Shown here: piece by piece, positions 12,491 through 23,827 of the stretch
Layout of the letters: every line of letters begins with the position of its first letter
Position numbering within the stretch: the stretch's first letter is position 1
DNA from: Eucommia ulmoides
Lineage: Eukaryota > Streptophyta > Magnoliopsida > Garryales > Eucommiaceae
Direction: 5' to 3'
DNA: 64,000 nt
NCBI GenBank assembly: GCA_016647705.1
Contig: CM028335.1
Span: 9,438,905-9,502,904 of the forward strand
Position numbers and translations under genes: made by a program
The notes under the pieces: model-generated
Database searches by the model: none
Told to the model about the DNA's origin: nothing
Seen by the model: only the letters and a program-made list of their open reading frames with translations

Positions 12491-12960
12491 TGTATATTAT
12501 TTCTCATAATCATAATATAATGGAAATTAATTAAACATCGTAAACATACATGATTTTTAGGACATAACAATGAAGAACGGTAATCGAAAGTGTACTTTTT
12601 TGGGCTATCGCAGGAGATTGAATCTATCGCAGTGGATTACTAATTAGCTCTTTCTTCCTATGATCTAGATTATTGTGGTGGCAACTCTCAATAGGAAGAA
12701 ACTCCTTAATCTAGATTAGGGAGGGGACCTAGTTATATATATATACTAGGGTTTCTCGTTGGGTCCTCCCATAACGGGCTTCAACGAAATCTTAAACCTA
12801 CACTTACCACTTAACTGGGTTTCTACATAAAATATGTCATAACCCAAATCAAAATATGATCATTCATTATTTAGACTGCTTAAATAATAGACCATCCATT
12901 AACCCGTTTTTGTAAAACAATTAATTTAATTAATGTTAGCCCATAAAAAATATTCCAACA
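12491..12960 (-). repeat. 5' LTR of the 7.6-kb element
   Basis: Begins TGTATATTATTTCTC and ends ATTCCAACA on the plus strand. A TATATATATA stretch near 12735, also present in the left copy, is a candidate promoter TATA region. Confidence 0.92.
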
Positions 12961-12965
12961 AGAGA

Positions 12966-13285
12966 GAGAAGTTGCGAGGAAGACTAGGAATGGAGTGTTG
13001 AATGTGAATGACCTAGGGTCTAAGAGAATGATGGGTGTTGAATGTGTTGAAACCCTTACAAGTGAAAGAGATGAATTGAGGAAACTCCTCGTGGGTGAAA
13101 CCTTGCGTCTGAAAGAGGGAGGGAAACCTAAGAAGATATCTATGTTTTTTATAGAGAGGATCATGCTGCTGAGAGAAAAGGCCAAAGGCGGTTGAATTAA
13201 CCTAGCCTAATACTAATTCAAAATCATCCAATAGTCCAAAAATATAACTTATTTTGTCATTTGTTTGGGCGACCCTCTTTATAAG
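12966..13285 (+). other. Unidentified sequence flanking the LTR element
   Basis: Contains a 66-codon open frame (12995-13195) with a charged, coiled-coil-like stretch (SERDELRKLLVGETLRLKEG). It could be part of the LINE linker or an unrelated relic. I cannot assign it. Confidence 0.3.
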
Positions 13286-13289
13286 TTAC

Positions 13290-13856
13290 CTATTTTAATA
13301 TATAGATTATGAGAGAGCGAAATCATGAAATTGGAGATTTAAGCGAAGAAGTTTTTTTAAAAAATAATTATTGTTGTTATAATAAAATTTTCCATCTCTT
13401 ATGGCCCTCCATAGAAGAAAGAAAAATAATATTTCTATGCTTAAGAATGATAATGTGTATGTTAATAATACTTATGATCTTAAATTAATTGTTGAAAATT
13501 ATTTCTTTAATTTGTTTTCAGTTGATAGTAGTAATGAGGCAATTGGGCTTATTAAAAATTATTGTCCACAAAATGATAATGAACTTCACCACTCCCTCTG
13601 TCGTGTCCCTTCTGGTCCTGAAATATGGGAGATATTAAATAGTATGAAAGATCTTAAAGCCTTAGGATCGGATGGTTACCAACTTATTTTTTTTCAAAAT
13701 AAATTAAGATATTACTAGTACTGATGTTATCCAGTTTGTGAAATTTTGTTTTAGGAATAAAGAAACGCCTGCTATTAATAATAAAACCTTAATAGCTCTT
13801 ATTCCTAATGTTGATCTCTCAAAGAATATTAGTCAATTTAGGCCTATTAGCTTGTG
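13290..13856 (+). pseudogene. LINE ORF2, block 1 (linker and RT N-terminus)
   Basis: The longest clean part is the 105-codon frame at 13401-13718 (HRRKKNNISMLKNDN ... YFFNLFS ... IWEILNSMKDLKALGSDGY). This corresponds to the KAPGPDG motif before RT, with Pro changed to Leu. After a frameshift near 13700 it continues to NKTLIALIPNVD and SQFRPISL. It stops where the Mutator-like element inserted. Confidence 0.85.
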
Positions 13857-15409
13857 AGGTTTATACCACTTACCTCCCTTATCATTTTGTCCTAAACTAG
13901 GTACCTCCCTTGTTATTTTATAAATAGCAGTCAACCCCATTAACTAATTTTTTTTTGTGTTAAAAAACATAAATACCCTTATGTTATTTTGGAAAAAAAT
14001 TATATTTTTAAGGGTTAATAGTACTTTATCCCATTGTGGTTTTTTTCTTGGCACTTACCCCCTTGTGGTCTTGGACTAAACTGCAAAGGTTAAAATTAGG
14101 GATAATAATGTCAGTTCACTTTAGAATTAAGGATAATTTCGTCATTTTATTCTAATTAATTGAATGGAATCTATTTGCAAATTTTGTAAAATTTAATAGG
14201 TCAAGGTGTATTTTAAGTTACTATTCACCATCTCTTCTCTCTCTTCTGGGTACTAACCACTCCCATACTAGCCACCATCCACTGCGCTAGCCACCCCCAA
14301 CCCAACCATCCAAATATGTCGGCCACCATCCACCACACTCGTCCTCCGGCAGTATTGCACCTATGTCGCCGCCGTCATAGACCTATCTGACGCACTTGAA
14401 GCTCGCGTAGCTGAACTAGTCCTCCGGCGTGACGTGGATCATCGAATACCGATCACTGTCGATGTTGTTCATGGATTACCCACATGGATCGACTACGACG
14501 GTGATGGGAGGGTCATTGTCGTCGGAAGCTCGAATGGCGAAGGGGTAAAAACGGGTTGCTCTGACATCGGCTCCCCAAAGTTCAAGATCTTCAGTTCATT
14601 GCTAGAAAAAAAACACAGAAAGAGAAAGCAGTGTGAAAGAAGAGAGATAGAGAGCGAGAGAAATATAATGAGAGAACGTAGGAGTGGCGGTGGTTGTTTG
14701 CCGTTATCGCCATTGGAGATTTTCTTCGTCACCTTCGTTTCTTCATCGTCGAGGTTCGGGAGCTTCTTTTGAAGATGTGGGTTTTTTTATTTGTGGGAGT
14801 TTTTTTTTTTTTTGTTTTTTTTTTTTTTTTTTTTTTTGTGGTGGTGTGGTGGTGGTGGTGTAGTGGTGGAGCTGGTGTTCAAATGGATGTGTATACATGT
14901 ATGAGAGAAAAAGAAATTTCACCGGAGGGAGAAAGTTCACCGGAAGAGCCACTGTTGCAAGAAGGAAGAAGATGAAACATAAACTACATAATAGCCCCTT
15001 AAGTTTTTGAATATATAAAAATGGTCCTTACAAAAATATTTGAAGGCTATAAATGTCATTTCGAATAATTATATTACTAAAGAATAGTTGGAGAAGATGA
15101 TGAATGATTAAATTTCATTTTATACTCTTTAAAGTTCTGAATATGTGTAATTCATCCACATAAAATCAATTAAATGTATAACAAACTTAAAGGGTTATTA
15201 ATGTTTTTTATTTTTTAATTATTTAATAATTGTTAAATACTTAAGGGTAAAATTGTTATTACAATAAAAATTTTATTAATTTTTTATCTATAAGGGAGGT
15301 AAGTGGTAATTGATTAAACTGATAAGAGAGCTGACTGATATTTGTAAAATGATAGGAGATGTATCTGGTTTAGTGAAAAATGACAAGAAAAGTGATTGGT
15401 ATAAACCCT
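13857..15409. mobile_element. Mutator-like TIR element, 1553 bp, in the LINE
   Basis: Starts AGGTTTATACC and ends GGTATAAACCCT. Flanking 9-mers TAGCTTGTG (13848-13856) and TACCATGTG (15410-15418) match at 6 of 9 positions, as expected for a worn Mutator-class 9-bp duplication. A second perfect 18-bp inverted pair, ACCACTTACCTCCCTTAT, lies at 13867 and ends at 15308. Removing the element rejoins LINE ORF2 in frame (SLC|ITYKIVTE), which supports these borders. The interior has a GC-richer block (14220-14980) with open frames, possibly captured host DNA. Confidence 0.7.
14220..14980. other. GC-richer insert inside the Mutator-like element
   Basis: Base composition shifts here. A 112-codon frame at 14434-14772 (includes VVHGLPTWIDYDGDGRVIVV) starts in this block. 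A poly-T tract and a GTGGTG-rich run follow at 14800-14870. I recognise no protein family. Captured genic DNA in a Pack-MULE-like element is possible but unproven. Confidence 0.3.
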
Positions 15410-15418
15410 TACCATGTG

Positions 15419-16602
15419 CATCACCTATAAAATTGTCACTGAGTTGTTTGTCTCTAAACTTAGACCCCTTTTTTTACAATCTTATTGGTCCCTTTCAAAA
15501 CAGTTCTATTCCTGGTCGTATGACTACGGATAATGTGATTATTATGCAGGAGATTCTTCACTCCCTCTAGAAAATTAAAAATAAGAAAGGTGGTCATGTC
15601 CTTAAGATTGACTTAGAAAAGGCATATGATAGGATTAACTGGTCTTTTCTAAAAGAAAATCTTGTTAACTTTAATTTCCATGTCATTGGATTTCAGTTGA
15701 TCATGTCTTGTGTTTCTAATTCTACCCTATCTATTTTTGAAATGGGGAACTCCTTGATGAATTCAAACCTTCGAGTAGGCTTAGACAAGGGTATTCCTTT
15801 TCTCCCTATCTTTTTACATTGTGCATAAAGAGGCTCTATAACTTGATTGGTGATAGCGTTAGGAAAAGGATTTGGAAAAGTTTAAAGGATGAGAGAAAAG
15901 GTCCTATCGTTTCTTACATTTTTTATGATAATTTTATTTTATTTTCTAAAATTAATGACAAATAAGTGTATAATATTTTAAACATTCTCGATGATTTTTC
16001 TAAAGCCTCGAGCCAAAAAATCAATTTTACTAAATCAGAATTGTTTGTCACCCCTAATATTCCATGTTCGAGAGATAGGGAATTTAGTAGGAATGTTGGT
16101 ACTGACATTACTGATGATTTGGGCATCTATCTTGGGTTTCCTTTAATTCGTGGTTGATTAAGTAATTTTCATTTAAATTACATGCTTCAAAAAATACATA
16201 TTTGTGTATCCAAATGGAAAACTAACATGCTCTTAATTGCTAGTAGAATTGTGCTTGTCCAAGCCATTACTTCCACTATTCCTAACTATTATATGCAAAC
16301 TATCCCTATTCCCCTTAAGGTGTGTGATCAAATTGATAGGAAAAAAAAATAAAAAATTATTTGGGTTGTTAGTGAAAGTAAGAAAAAATATCATCTTGTT
16401 AATAAGGATAGTGTTTGTAGGCATAAAGATGAAGGAGCTCTTGATCTTAAAAAAGCTAGATCTAACAATAAGGCTTTTCTTGCTAGACTTGGTTGGAAAA
16501 TTGCTTCGAATAGTCAAAGTTTATGGGATAAAGTTAACCGTAAAAAATATTCTCTGGATAATAGCCCTAAATCTTGGAGCAAGAAAATTGGAAGTTTGTA
16601 CA
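15419..16602 (+). pseudogene. LINE ORF2, block 2 (RT core)
   Basis: Encodes YKIVTELFVSKLRPLF, then PFQNSSIPGRMTTDNVIIMQE, KGGHVLKIDLEKAYDRINW, and the catalytic box as FYDNFILF near 15920-15942 in place of the usual FADD. Later come KASSQKINFTKSE and YLGFPL. Several stops interrupt the frame, for example at 15568-15570 and 16156-16158. Confidence 0.88.
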
Positions 16603-18684
16603 TGTTGATCCTAAGATTTTGATAAACAATTAAGTATTGATGTTTCAGTGAAACTAATGTTTTAATTGAGTGTTTCAGTGATTTAAAGTTCCAGTGATGA
16701 AGTTGAAGATACTGAAGATCAAATTAAATGGATGCTAAATGATGAAATTGAAGATTTCAGAGTTTAAAGAAATTAGGGAAGACAACCCAGGTAAATTTCA
16801 ACTCTTAATATCCCATTTAAGAATACACACGGCACAAAATATTTTTATTATTTATGTGTGTTTTGATAAGATAAATTTATTTGCTCCTATGTGTATTTGA
16901 AAAGAAATATTTATAAATGGTTAAAATGGAATTTGAGAAAGTTAGTGAATCTTATTGAGAAAAGAAATTAGTTAAAGAGGCGAAAATGTAAAAGATAAAT
17001 AGTATAAAACGAAATCAGAAAAAAGATTTAGAAGGGAAAAGTCGACCGATGAGTCGACCGGCATATGGTAGCTAAACTCTCTGAATCTACGAGTCGACCG
17101 AGCGATCGACTGGTGGAAGCTTAACAAACTCTCTGAATCTGCGAGTCGACCGCACGGTCGACCGATGAACGGAGCAGCCTATTTCCAGAATCTTCCAGTC
17201 GACTGAGTGCTTTGTTTCAGGATAATATTTGATCCAAAATCATATATAAAAGTAGCCATTTTTTGTTAAGATTTTAGAGAGATTTAAGGGATTTGGTGAT
17301 ATTTAAGATATGGTTCATATATTAATTAAATCTTATTTATTTGGTACATTAAATATTAATGTTTCTCAATTTGGTACTTAAAATAGTTTTTATGCTTATT
17401 AATTGAGATTGAAAAATACTTTGGGGATTTAGTTGAGAGTTTTAAAAGTTTTTATTAAGTGATATTGAACCTAAATGAAGTTTTTATGTTATAAGGGGTC
17501 TATAAGAGTATTTTATTGTCATGATACTTGTAAATTAGCCGTTGGAATGCCGATTATATATCCCTATATATAGACCTGCGAATTTATGATTTAAAAAATC
17601 AGAAAAGGAGAAAAATCATATCATATTATATTGTGAGCTTTTATAAGAGTTATCCATCTAAAATATTGTGAGCTTTTCTGGGAGATAATTTTGACGATCA
17701 ACTGCTATTAATTTGTGTTGCTACCGGATCTGAAATTACATTGCTTTATCTATTCTTTCTGTGTTATCCGGGTAAGATCTTTCCAATTATTTTATATTTG
17801 TGCATTACTTGTTTATATTTGAAAATTGGTCTTAGAAATTGTTTCTGATTTTTGAAAAAAATATTTTTATAAATAATTTCTTAAATCTGATAACGTGCAC
17901 TAATTTGCTACCCATATCTTGTTAAAATCATATTTTTGTATCTCACGTTTTTCTGTCTTTAGTTGGGATATTAATTAAGTTATTATTTATCTGGGGTGGT
18001 AGAAACTCTTGAGTGAGATTTACTTTTTATCAATTTGTGTATTGGTGAGTTGTGACGGATTAAATATCATTGGAGATATTTAATCAAGGGCAGTCAGGTT
18101 TCAGTCTCTTCCTATAAAGAGATTGAGGTAGTGATTCTTCCTAAATAAGAATTACGTTGTGAGTTAATTGTAAAAATTCCATCATTACTTGTGAAAAGGA
18201 TACTTGGAGTGTTGTGTGAGGTTTTGATTCTTGAGCCGTAGTGATAAAAAGAATTAGGTTAATCGTTAGCCTGTAAATAGATAGGTTATTCTTGAGCCTG
18301 GAAAAAGCAGAGGTTATTTCTTAACCTTTGAAAAGAAAATTGTAAAGGTTGATTATGAGCCTGTAAAAGAATCGGTGTGTGGGCTTAGTTCCTACCTTTA
18401 AAGGGATCTTGAGAATTAGTGGGTGCGAATCTCCGTGGGGCTCGGAGGACTAGACTAGCCAATGATAATTTGGTGAACCAGGATATATCTTGGTGTGCTG
18501 AATTATTACTTTATTATTTTTGTTTTTTGGGTGTGCACCTAGTTAATTGATTTATTCCGCTGTGATATAAAAATAATAATTAATTTAGGAAGTAAATTAA
18601 TTATTTAATTTATTCAAGTTATATTCTGATTATTTTTTAATTATCCAATTCACCCCTCATCTTGGGTATTCTACTGGACCAACA
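16603..18684. mobile_element. Solo LTR, SIRE/Maximus-like, 2082 bp
   Basis: Begins TGTTGATCCTAAG and ends GGACCAACA (TG...CA). It is flanked by a perfect 5-bp duplication GTACA (16598-16602 and 18685-18689), and removal rejoins the LINE frame. No internal coding region or primer site is present, so it is most likely a solo LTR left after recombination. A cluster of GTCGACCG-type repeats lies at 17040-17210, and a TATATATAGACC box near 17567 could be its promoter. The copia SIRE/Maximus affiliation is inferred from LTR length and these repeats. Confidence 0.82.
17040..17210. repeat. GTCGAC-rich repeat cluster in the solo LTR
   Basis: Repeated GTCGACCG(A/G) and TCGACTG motifs are interleaved with two copies of AAACTCTCTGAATCT(A/G)CGAGTCGACCG. 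The repeats are partly palindromic. Confidence 0.85.
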
Positions 18685-18689
18685 GTACA

Positions 18690-19917
18690 TTTGGATAGGA
18701 ATCTTTGCATCTAAAGATATTCTTCAAAAATAATTAAATGGAAAATTGGGAATGGAATCTCCGTCAATCTTTGGATAGATTGGTGGTATGGTGATAAACA
18801 CCTAGGGAATCAAGAAATCCAAAACTCTTTTGACATTAAGGTGGCAGATATTATTGATAAGAGAGGTTGCTAGTTCCTTAATCCAATTCTCCACCTTACT
18901 GATGATGATACTGAAAATAAAATTCTTAGTATGAAACCTCCTGTCTTTGATAAATAAGATAAACATTTATGGCAACCTGAGAACCCTCGTATTTTTTCTA
19001 TTAGATCTACTTGATGAAGATTTTAATAGTGACAACTCGGAATTGGATAATTTGAATTGGATATGGAAATTAGAAGTCCCTCAAAACATGAAGTTTTGTC
19101 TTTGGACTATTTTTCGTAAAAGACTTGTTAGTTTATTAGAGCTTCCAGATATAGTAACATTCTAGTGTTTACCAAATATGCCTTGTTGTTGTTGAGAATA
19201 TTGAACATGCTATTAGAACTTACCCCAAAGCCCAAATCATTTAGGATCAAATTGGTAAATTCACTTTCAGGTACAATTAATATGCTTCAGATATTTGGGT
19301 TTGGATTAGGAAAAACTTGAGACGTAGTTTCTCTAAACTTTACTTTTACTTGTTCGTTGCTACCATCTGGGAAGTTTTAAAAGATAGGAATAAGGACGTC
19401 ATTGAATGAGTTTGCAATTCTTCCCAAGCTACCATCTCTAAAAGTGCAAGCTACTCCTCTGACTTGTCCAATTCCTTCTTGGAACCAAATTTTCTAAATG
19501 ACTCTTGTACTCCTCACACTAATTAGTTTTACCCAAATGTAGGCTTTTCAAAGTTAAATACGAATGTTAATGCTAGGGAAAATCCAGGTAAAGTTGGTAT
19601 CAAAGGAAGGGATAACCTTGGTGTTTGGAAAGTGGGTTATTTTGGATGTGCGAAAAGTTGCACGACTCTCGAAATAGAACTAAGTAGCTTGGTCATGGGA
19701 ATAAAGTCACGACTATCAAGGACTACCTTAAAGTTATGTTTGAAACCAATTCACTGGATGCAATCGCCCTAATCCAAAATCCATGTCCTGAAAACCATTG
19801 CTTCAAGGAAATGATTAATGAATACAAGAGACTTCTTCTCCTAATCAACTATACTCTTCAATTTTCCCTGAGAAGATAAATAGATGTGCAGATCTGATGG
19901 TATCTAAAATTAGTTAA
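18690..19917 (+). pseudogene. LINE ORF2, block 3 (zf-RVT and RNase H)
   Basis: Frames around 18720-19165 give KIGNGISVNLW, HLWQPENPRIFSI and SELDNLNWIWKLEVPQNMKF, the zinc-binding region seen at the C-terminus of plant LINE reverse transcriptases. The stretch at about 19570-19917 carries an RNase H-like segment (NPGKVGIKGRDNLGVWKVGYFG) and ends NRCADLMVSKIS-stop. Several frameshifts are present. Confidence 0.8.
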
Positions 19918-20589
19918 CACCCCCAGTTGGTCTAGTCAAAGTAATTGTGGTAATTTATTGTTGAGGTGGAGGTCCTGAGTTTGGAGTTCTCTGAGTGATT
20001 CGCTGTCAATAATCATTTTTTCAACGGTCAAACTTGAGGTCCGAGCTGATACCTGCACAAATACCTACCGGGGTTGTGCCTGGTGAAGTTCCTCTAGCGT
20101 GAGAGTAACAACGTGGGGGAAAAGGCTATATTATGCTTAGTTGAGCATTTTCTGGGGCATTAAATACCTGGGTATTTATAGGCGATGAGCATAATTTGGA
20201 GACTTCTTCTTCGAATCAACTATACTCTACAATTTGCCCCAAGGAGACAAATAGATATGGAGATTTGTTGGTGTCTAAAATTGGTTAATACCCTCAGTTG
20301 GTCCAGTCAAAGTAATCATGGTAATTTCTTGCGGAAGTGGACGTTCTGAGTTGTAGTTCAGAGTTCTCTGAGCAGTTCGTAGTCAATAGTCACTTTTTCA
20401 ACGGTTAAACTTGAGGTTCGAGTTGATATCTACACAAATACCTACTGGAGTTGTGCCTAGTGAAGTCCCGCTAGCGTGAGAGTAACAACATGGGGGAAAA
20501 GGCTATATTATGCTTCAATTGAGTAGTTGAACATTACTTGGGGCATTGAATGCCTGGGTGTTTATAGTCGATGAGCACAATAAGAACTG
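19828..20589 (+). repeat. Tandem duplication of the LINE 3' end
   Basis: Unit 1 (19828-20199) and unit 2 (20200-20589), offset 372 bp, both run from AGACTTCTTCT through the end of the RNase H frame and a shared tail. The tail includes CAAATACCTAC, GTTGTGCCT, CTAGCGTGAGAGTAACAAC and GTATTTATAGGCGATGAGC. Unit 2 re-encodes a diverged version of the last residues (DLLVSKIG-stop). Confidence 0.85.
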
Positions 20590-21671
20590 TAGGATAAGGC
20601 TCTAAGTGCGAATAATTAGGATAGCTTAGCACGTGGCCAATCAGAAGGAGAGTAAGGTAATTAGGCCTATGGGCCTAGCCTTTCGACCCATTTGGAAGAG
20701 CCCGTGGGTTGGCCCAAGCAGCTTAGTTAGTTCAGCCCAGCCCACATGGGTGATTGAGCCTTCAAAACTGTTGGAGCAGGAGAACGCAACTCGAAGAACG
20801 TTGATCAGAAGCTTCAGTTTAGATGGCATACGGGAGTTAGAAAAGAACCCCTCGGCCCTAGGTGCCAGATAGAGAACGATAAGCTGTGTAAAGAGGAGGC
20901 CCTAAAAGGATTTATTACAAGGCTACCGAGTAGAGGCAACTCAAAGCTAGGATAAATCCACTTGGCATTTCCTTTTACGATTCACAACAGAGCTCAAGTG
21001 AAATCCAAAAGGCAATCCCATTGATGATGGCCAAGTAGATACAGTACGGTAGGTCAAAGTTCTGCTAAAATTCACTTAGAGTTTCATTTGACGATGGTCG
21101 AGCAAAGGTAGCTCGGCACGATAAAGCTTGGTTGAAATCCAAGAGGCGTTTCCTTTGACCATTTGGAGCACGGAGCTCTCCCAATACTCCCAACTTAAAG
21201 TTGAAAGTTGTTTAAACTAGGAGGGTATTCATATTGGATACCATTGAGTTCAGGTTGCTTGGGTGACTAAAGGTCAGCTAATTCACCAAGGGTCCGCCTA
21301 GGACGAGATTCATGCTGAGCTAGCTTGATATGTCCGAGATTGGCTAATAGTGTATGTCCGAGAAGAAGGTCATTCCTTGTTTTTTAAAGATAAGGTGGCC
21401 TTTGTGGAGGGTCCCACCTACCACGTGTTACGATATAAGCCCGGGGGGTCAACCAAAATACCCCACATTAGGACCTACTTACGTAAAAAAATAAAAAATA
21501 AATAATAAGATTGTGTGCTCAAAATCTTTGAGACACCAACAACAAATTTGGAGGATATTATTTTTGAGAAAATGGATGAAAGAAACTTTGATTTGTGCCC
21601 AAAATATTTTATTTTGCTTGCTTATTTGTTGGTCTATAATCTTTCTTTATTTTCTTGACTACCCAAAAAAA
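20590..21671. other. Unclassified repeat-like spacer
   Basis: Degenerate repeated phrases (GCAACTCAAAGCT / GTAGCTCGGCACG, GAAATCCAAAAGGC / GAAATCCAAGAGGC, CTTTGACCATTTGG) suggest TE-derived sequence. An 80-codon open frame at 20633-20872 is not recognisable. A GTAAAAAAATAAAAAATAAA A-rich run (21482) and an A-run at 21664 could be retrotransposon tails. No gene seen. Confidence 0.4.
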
Positions 21672-21821
21672 ATTATTATTTAAACCTAACTTACTTTTCA
21701 TTCTCCTCAATTATCCTTTTAAACAAAAAGGTTATTGATGCCCCCTATTTTTCAGAAGGAAGAGGTGACTTTTAAAAGCTCCGATTTTCTCCAAAGTACT
21801 TAGGCACTTTTTAAAAAAAAT

Positions 21822-22543
21822 AAGGAGTTATCACCTATCATTGAATTTAAAGGGTATGCTAGGTCACCGATATTTATAAAACAAATTTAAAAAGGCCTAA
21901 GGAAAAAAATGAATCCAAAATACACGATCAAACCAAAGATTCATTTAAAAGCTCGGGGGTCGGTTACACTTTGAGAAGGTGTTAGGCACCCCAAGACGCC
22001 CGTCCGATGACGGTAACTTATATCGATTTAAGTCCAATTAGTTTAGTCCAAACATTTTATCTTATTTTGAAATTCTTTCCTTCTTATAAAATATTTTGTT
22101 GTATTTTTCAAAAATGAGATAGGACAAGTTTTCGTATTTTTGGGAATCTTCCCCCGGTATGACCTCTTATCAAATATGAAGGATTCTATAAGTATGGTCC
22201 CCTTGAGGGTATTTATATATGTTTCCGAAAGATTTCTTCAATTTAAATGGACAAACTAAAATATGTGAATAAGTATGAAGATATGAATGCAAAAACAAAC
22301 ATTATATGAATTATATTTTATTTATACAAAGTGAACTAAAAAAAAACTAAAGGGTTTAATTTAAACATGCCAATGCACAATGATATGAATACGGGAATTA
22401 AATAGGAAACACTACGTAAATTAACGTGATTACGCGTGGTAAAGATTTAATTATTTAATATATAAAAAATATAAGTATTGTACGTGTCAACTAAATGTAA
22501 AGAAGAAGCATGGATTATGAATTTAACAAAAACTATATGTATG

Positions 22544-22603
<60 letters not shown>

Positions 22604-23787
22604 GTGTCCTAAACATGGTGCCTAAGTGATATAAGAAATAAGTTTGCTATATGGATGCAAAGAATGTTTATTTTAAGTTCACCCAATTAATTTTTTTTTA
22701 AAAAAATCCCAATTTGAAATTCTCTCAAATTCTATGGATATGAGAATCAAAGAAAGACCGCGGAAACGATTTTGTTGGAATTAATTTTTTCAAAACTTAA
22801 GTGGAATCCCATGAAAAGATTTACCGAAGGAAGATATTTCTCAAAACCAATCATTTCTAAATTCCACTCTAGTTGGGGAATGGAAACAAGGTCACGGAAA
22901 ACTTTCCCACGATTTATCAAATCGTCGGATTCATCATAAGGTTAGTAAGGATTAATTCCTACAAACTAAGATTTTATTATTTTTTGAATTTTTATTTTTT
23001 ACCAATTTGATAACAAGAATGAAAATAAAATAAAAACATAAAGAAAAATAAATAAAAGAAAACACCTTTCTCCTAACACTCGGGGATTAAGTTTAATCAC
23101 GAAAAACTCACCCGATATTTTCATCGGATCATCGGATGACTTACTTTTTTAGTTTTTCTTTTTACGAATTGTAAAAAAATAAAAAAAGAATGCAAAAATA
23201 AATTTAAAAAAAAATAGCAAGAATGGATGTGATCGTCTAAACGCCCAAAGGTTTAATTGAGAATGGAGAATCTCATCCTGACATTTTTCATTGAGTTATC
23301 GAACAATCAAAAAAAATAAAGCTTGCGGGAATTTAAATTGCAAAACAAATAAAATAAACTGAAAAAATTAAAGATAAATGAAAACATACATATTTTAGAC
23401 CAAGAATCCTGATACTTGGGCTTTTCCTCTCTCACAGACGACTTCTCGAAAAGGTTTTGAGAATCTCTCTTCTAGGGGTGGCTCCTTTCAATTTTTGAAT
23501 AAATAAACTAGGAGGAAAATGACCCTATTTATAGGAAATGATGGAGCATGAAAAACATGAGAAAAATCCTAAAAACTAGGGTTGACTAACAAAGCCTAGT
23601 CCAAGTTGGATTGGAAAAGGGTAAAATTGAAAGCGAACAAAAAAAGGCAAAAATGGCATTCCAGGGTTGTGGGCGCGTGAAATCACACACCCAATCACCA
23701 CTGCCTGACACGTTGCAGAGATAATGGGCCTTTCTCTATTTTTATTACTTTTTGTGCGGCTGTCATGACAAAAAGTGGGCCCACTTC

Positions 23788-23827
<40 letters not shown>

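Larger units (their letters stand above)
5343..12960 (-). mobile_element. Copia-like large non-autonomous LTR element, 7.6 kb
   Basis: Two LTRs (5343-5789 and 12491-12960, about 450-470 bp) share nearly all their length and begin TGTTGGAATA and end TACA on the minus strand. The 5-bp target duplication AGAGA (5338-5342 and 12961-12965) is perfect. The minus-strand 5' LTR is followed by a primer site matching initiator-Met tRNA, and the 3' LTR is preceded by a purine tract. Between them I find no gag, protease, integrase, RT or RNase H, only AT-rich sequence with tandem arrays. This matches the LARD class, presumably mobilised by enzymes of a full-length copia relative. The LTRs differ at many positions, so the insertion is not recent. 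Confidence 0.9.
13290..19917 (+). mobile_element. Plant LINE (L1-like), 5'-truncated, interrupted twice
   Basis: ORF2 remains can be followed in three blocks: 13290-13856, 15419-16602 and 18690-19917. The first holds the pre-RT linker (HRRKKNNI) and RT start (FRPISLC). The second holds RT motifs PFQNSSIPGR, TTDNVII and LKIDLEKAYDRINW. The third holds the zf-RVT region (WIWKLEVPQNMKFCLW) and an RNase H tail ending NRCADLMVSKIS before a TAA stop. No AP endonuclease is visible upstream, so the element is 5'-truncated. In-frame stops and frameshifts are common, and the catalytic FADD box has become FYDN, so it is inactive. RT, zf-RVT and RNase H in this order is typical of plant L1 elements. Confidence 0.88.
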
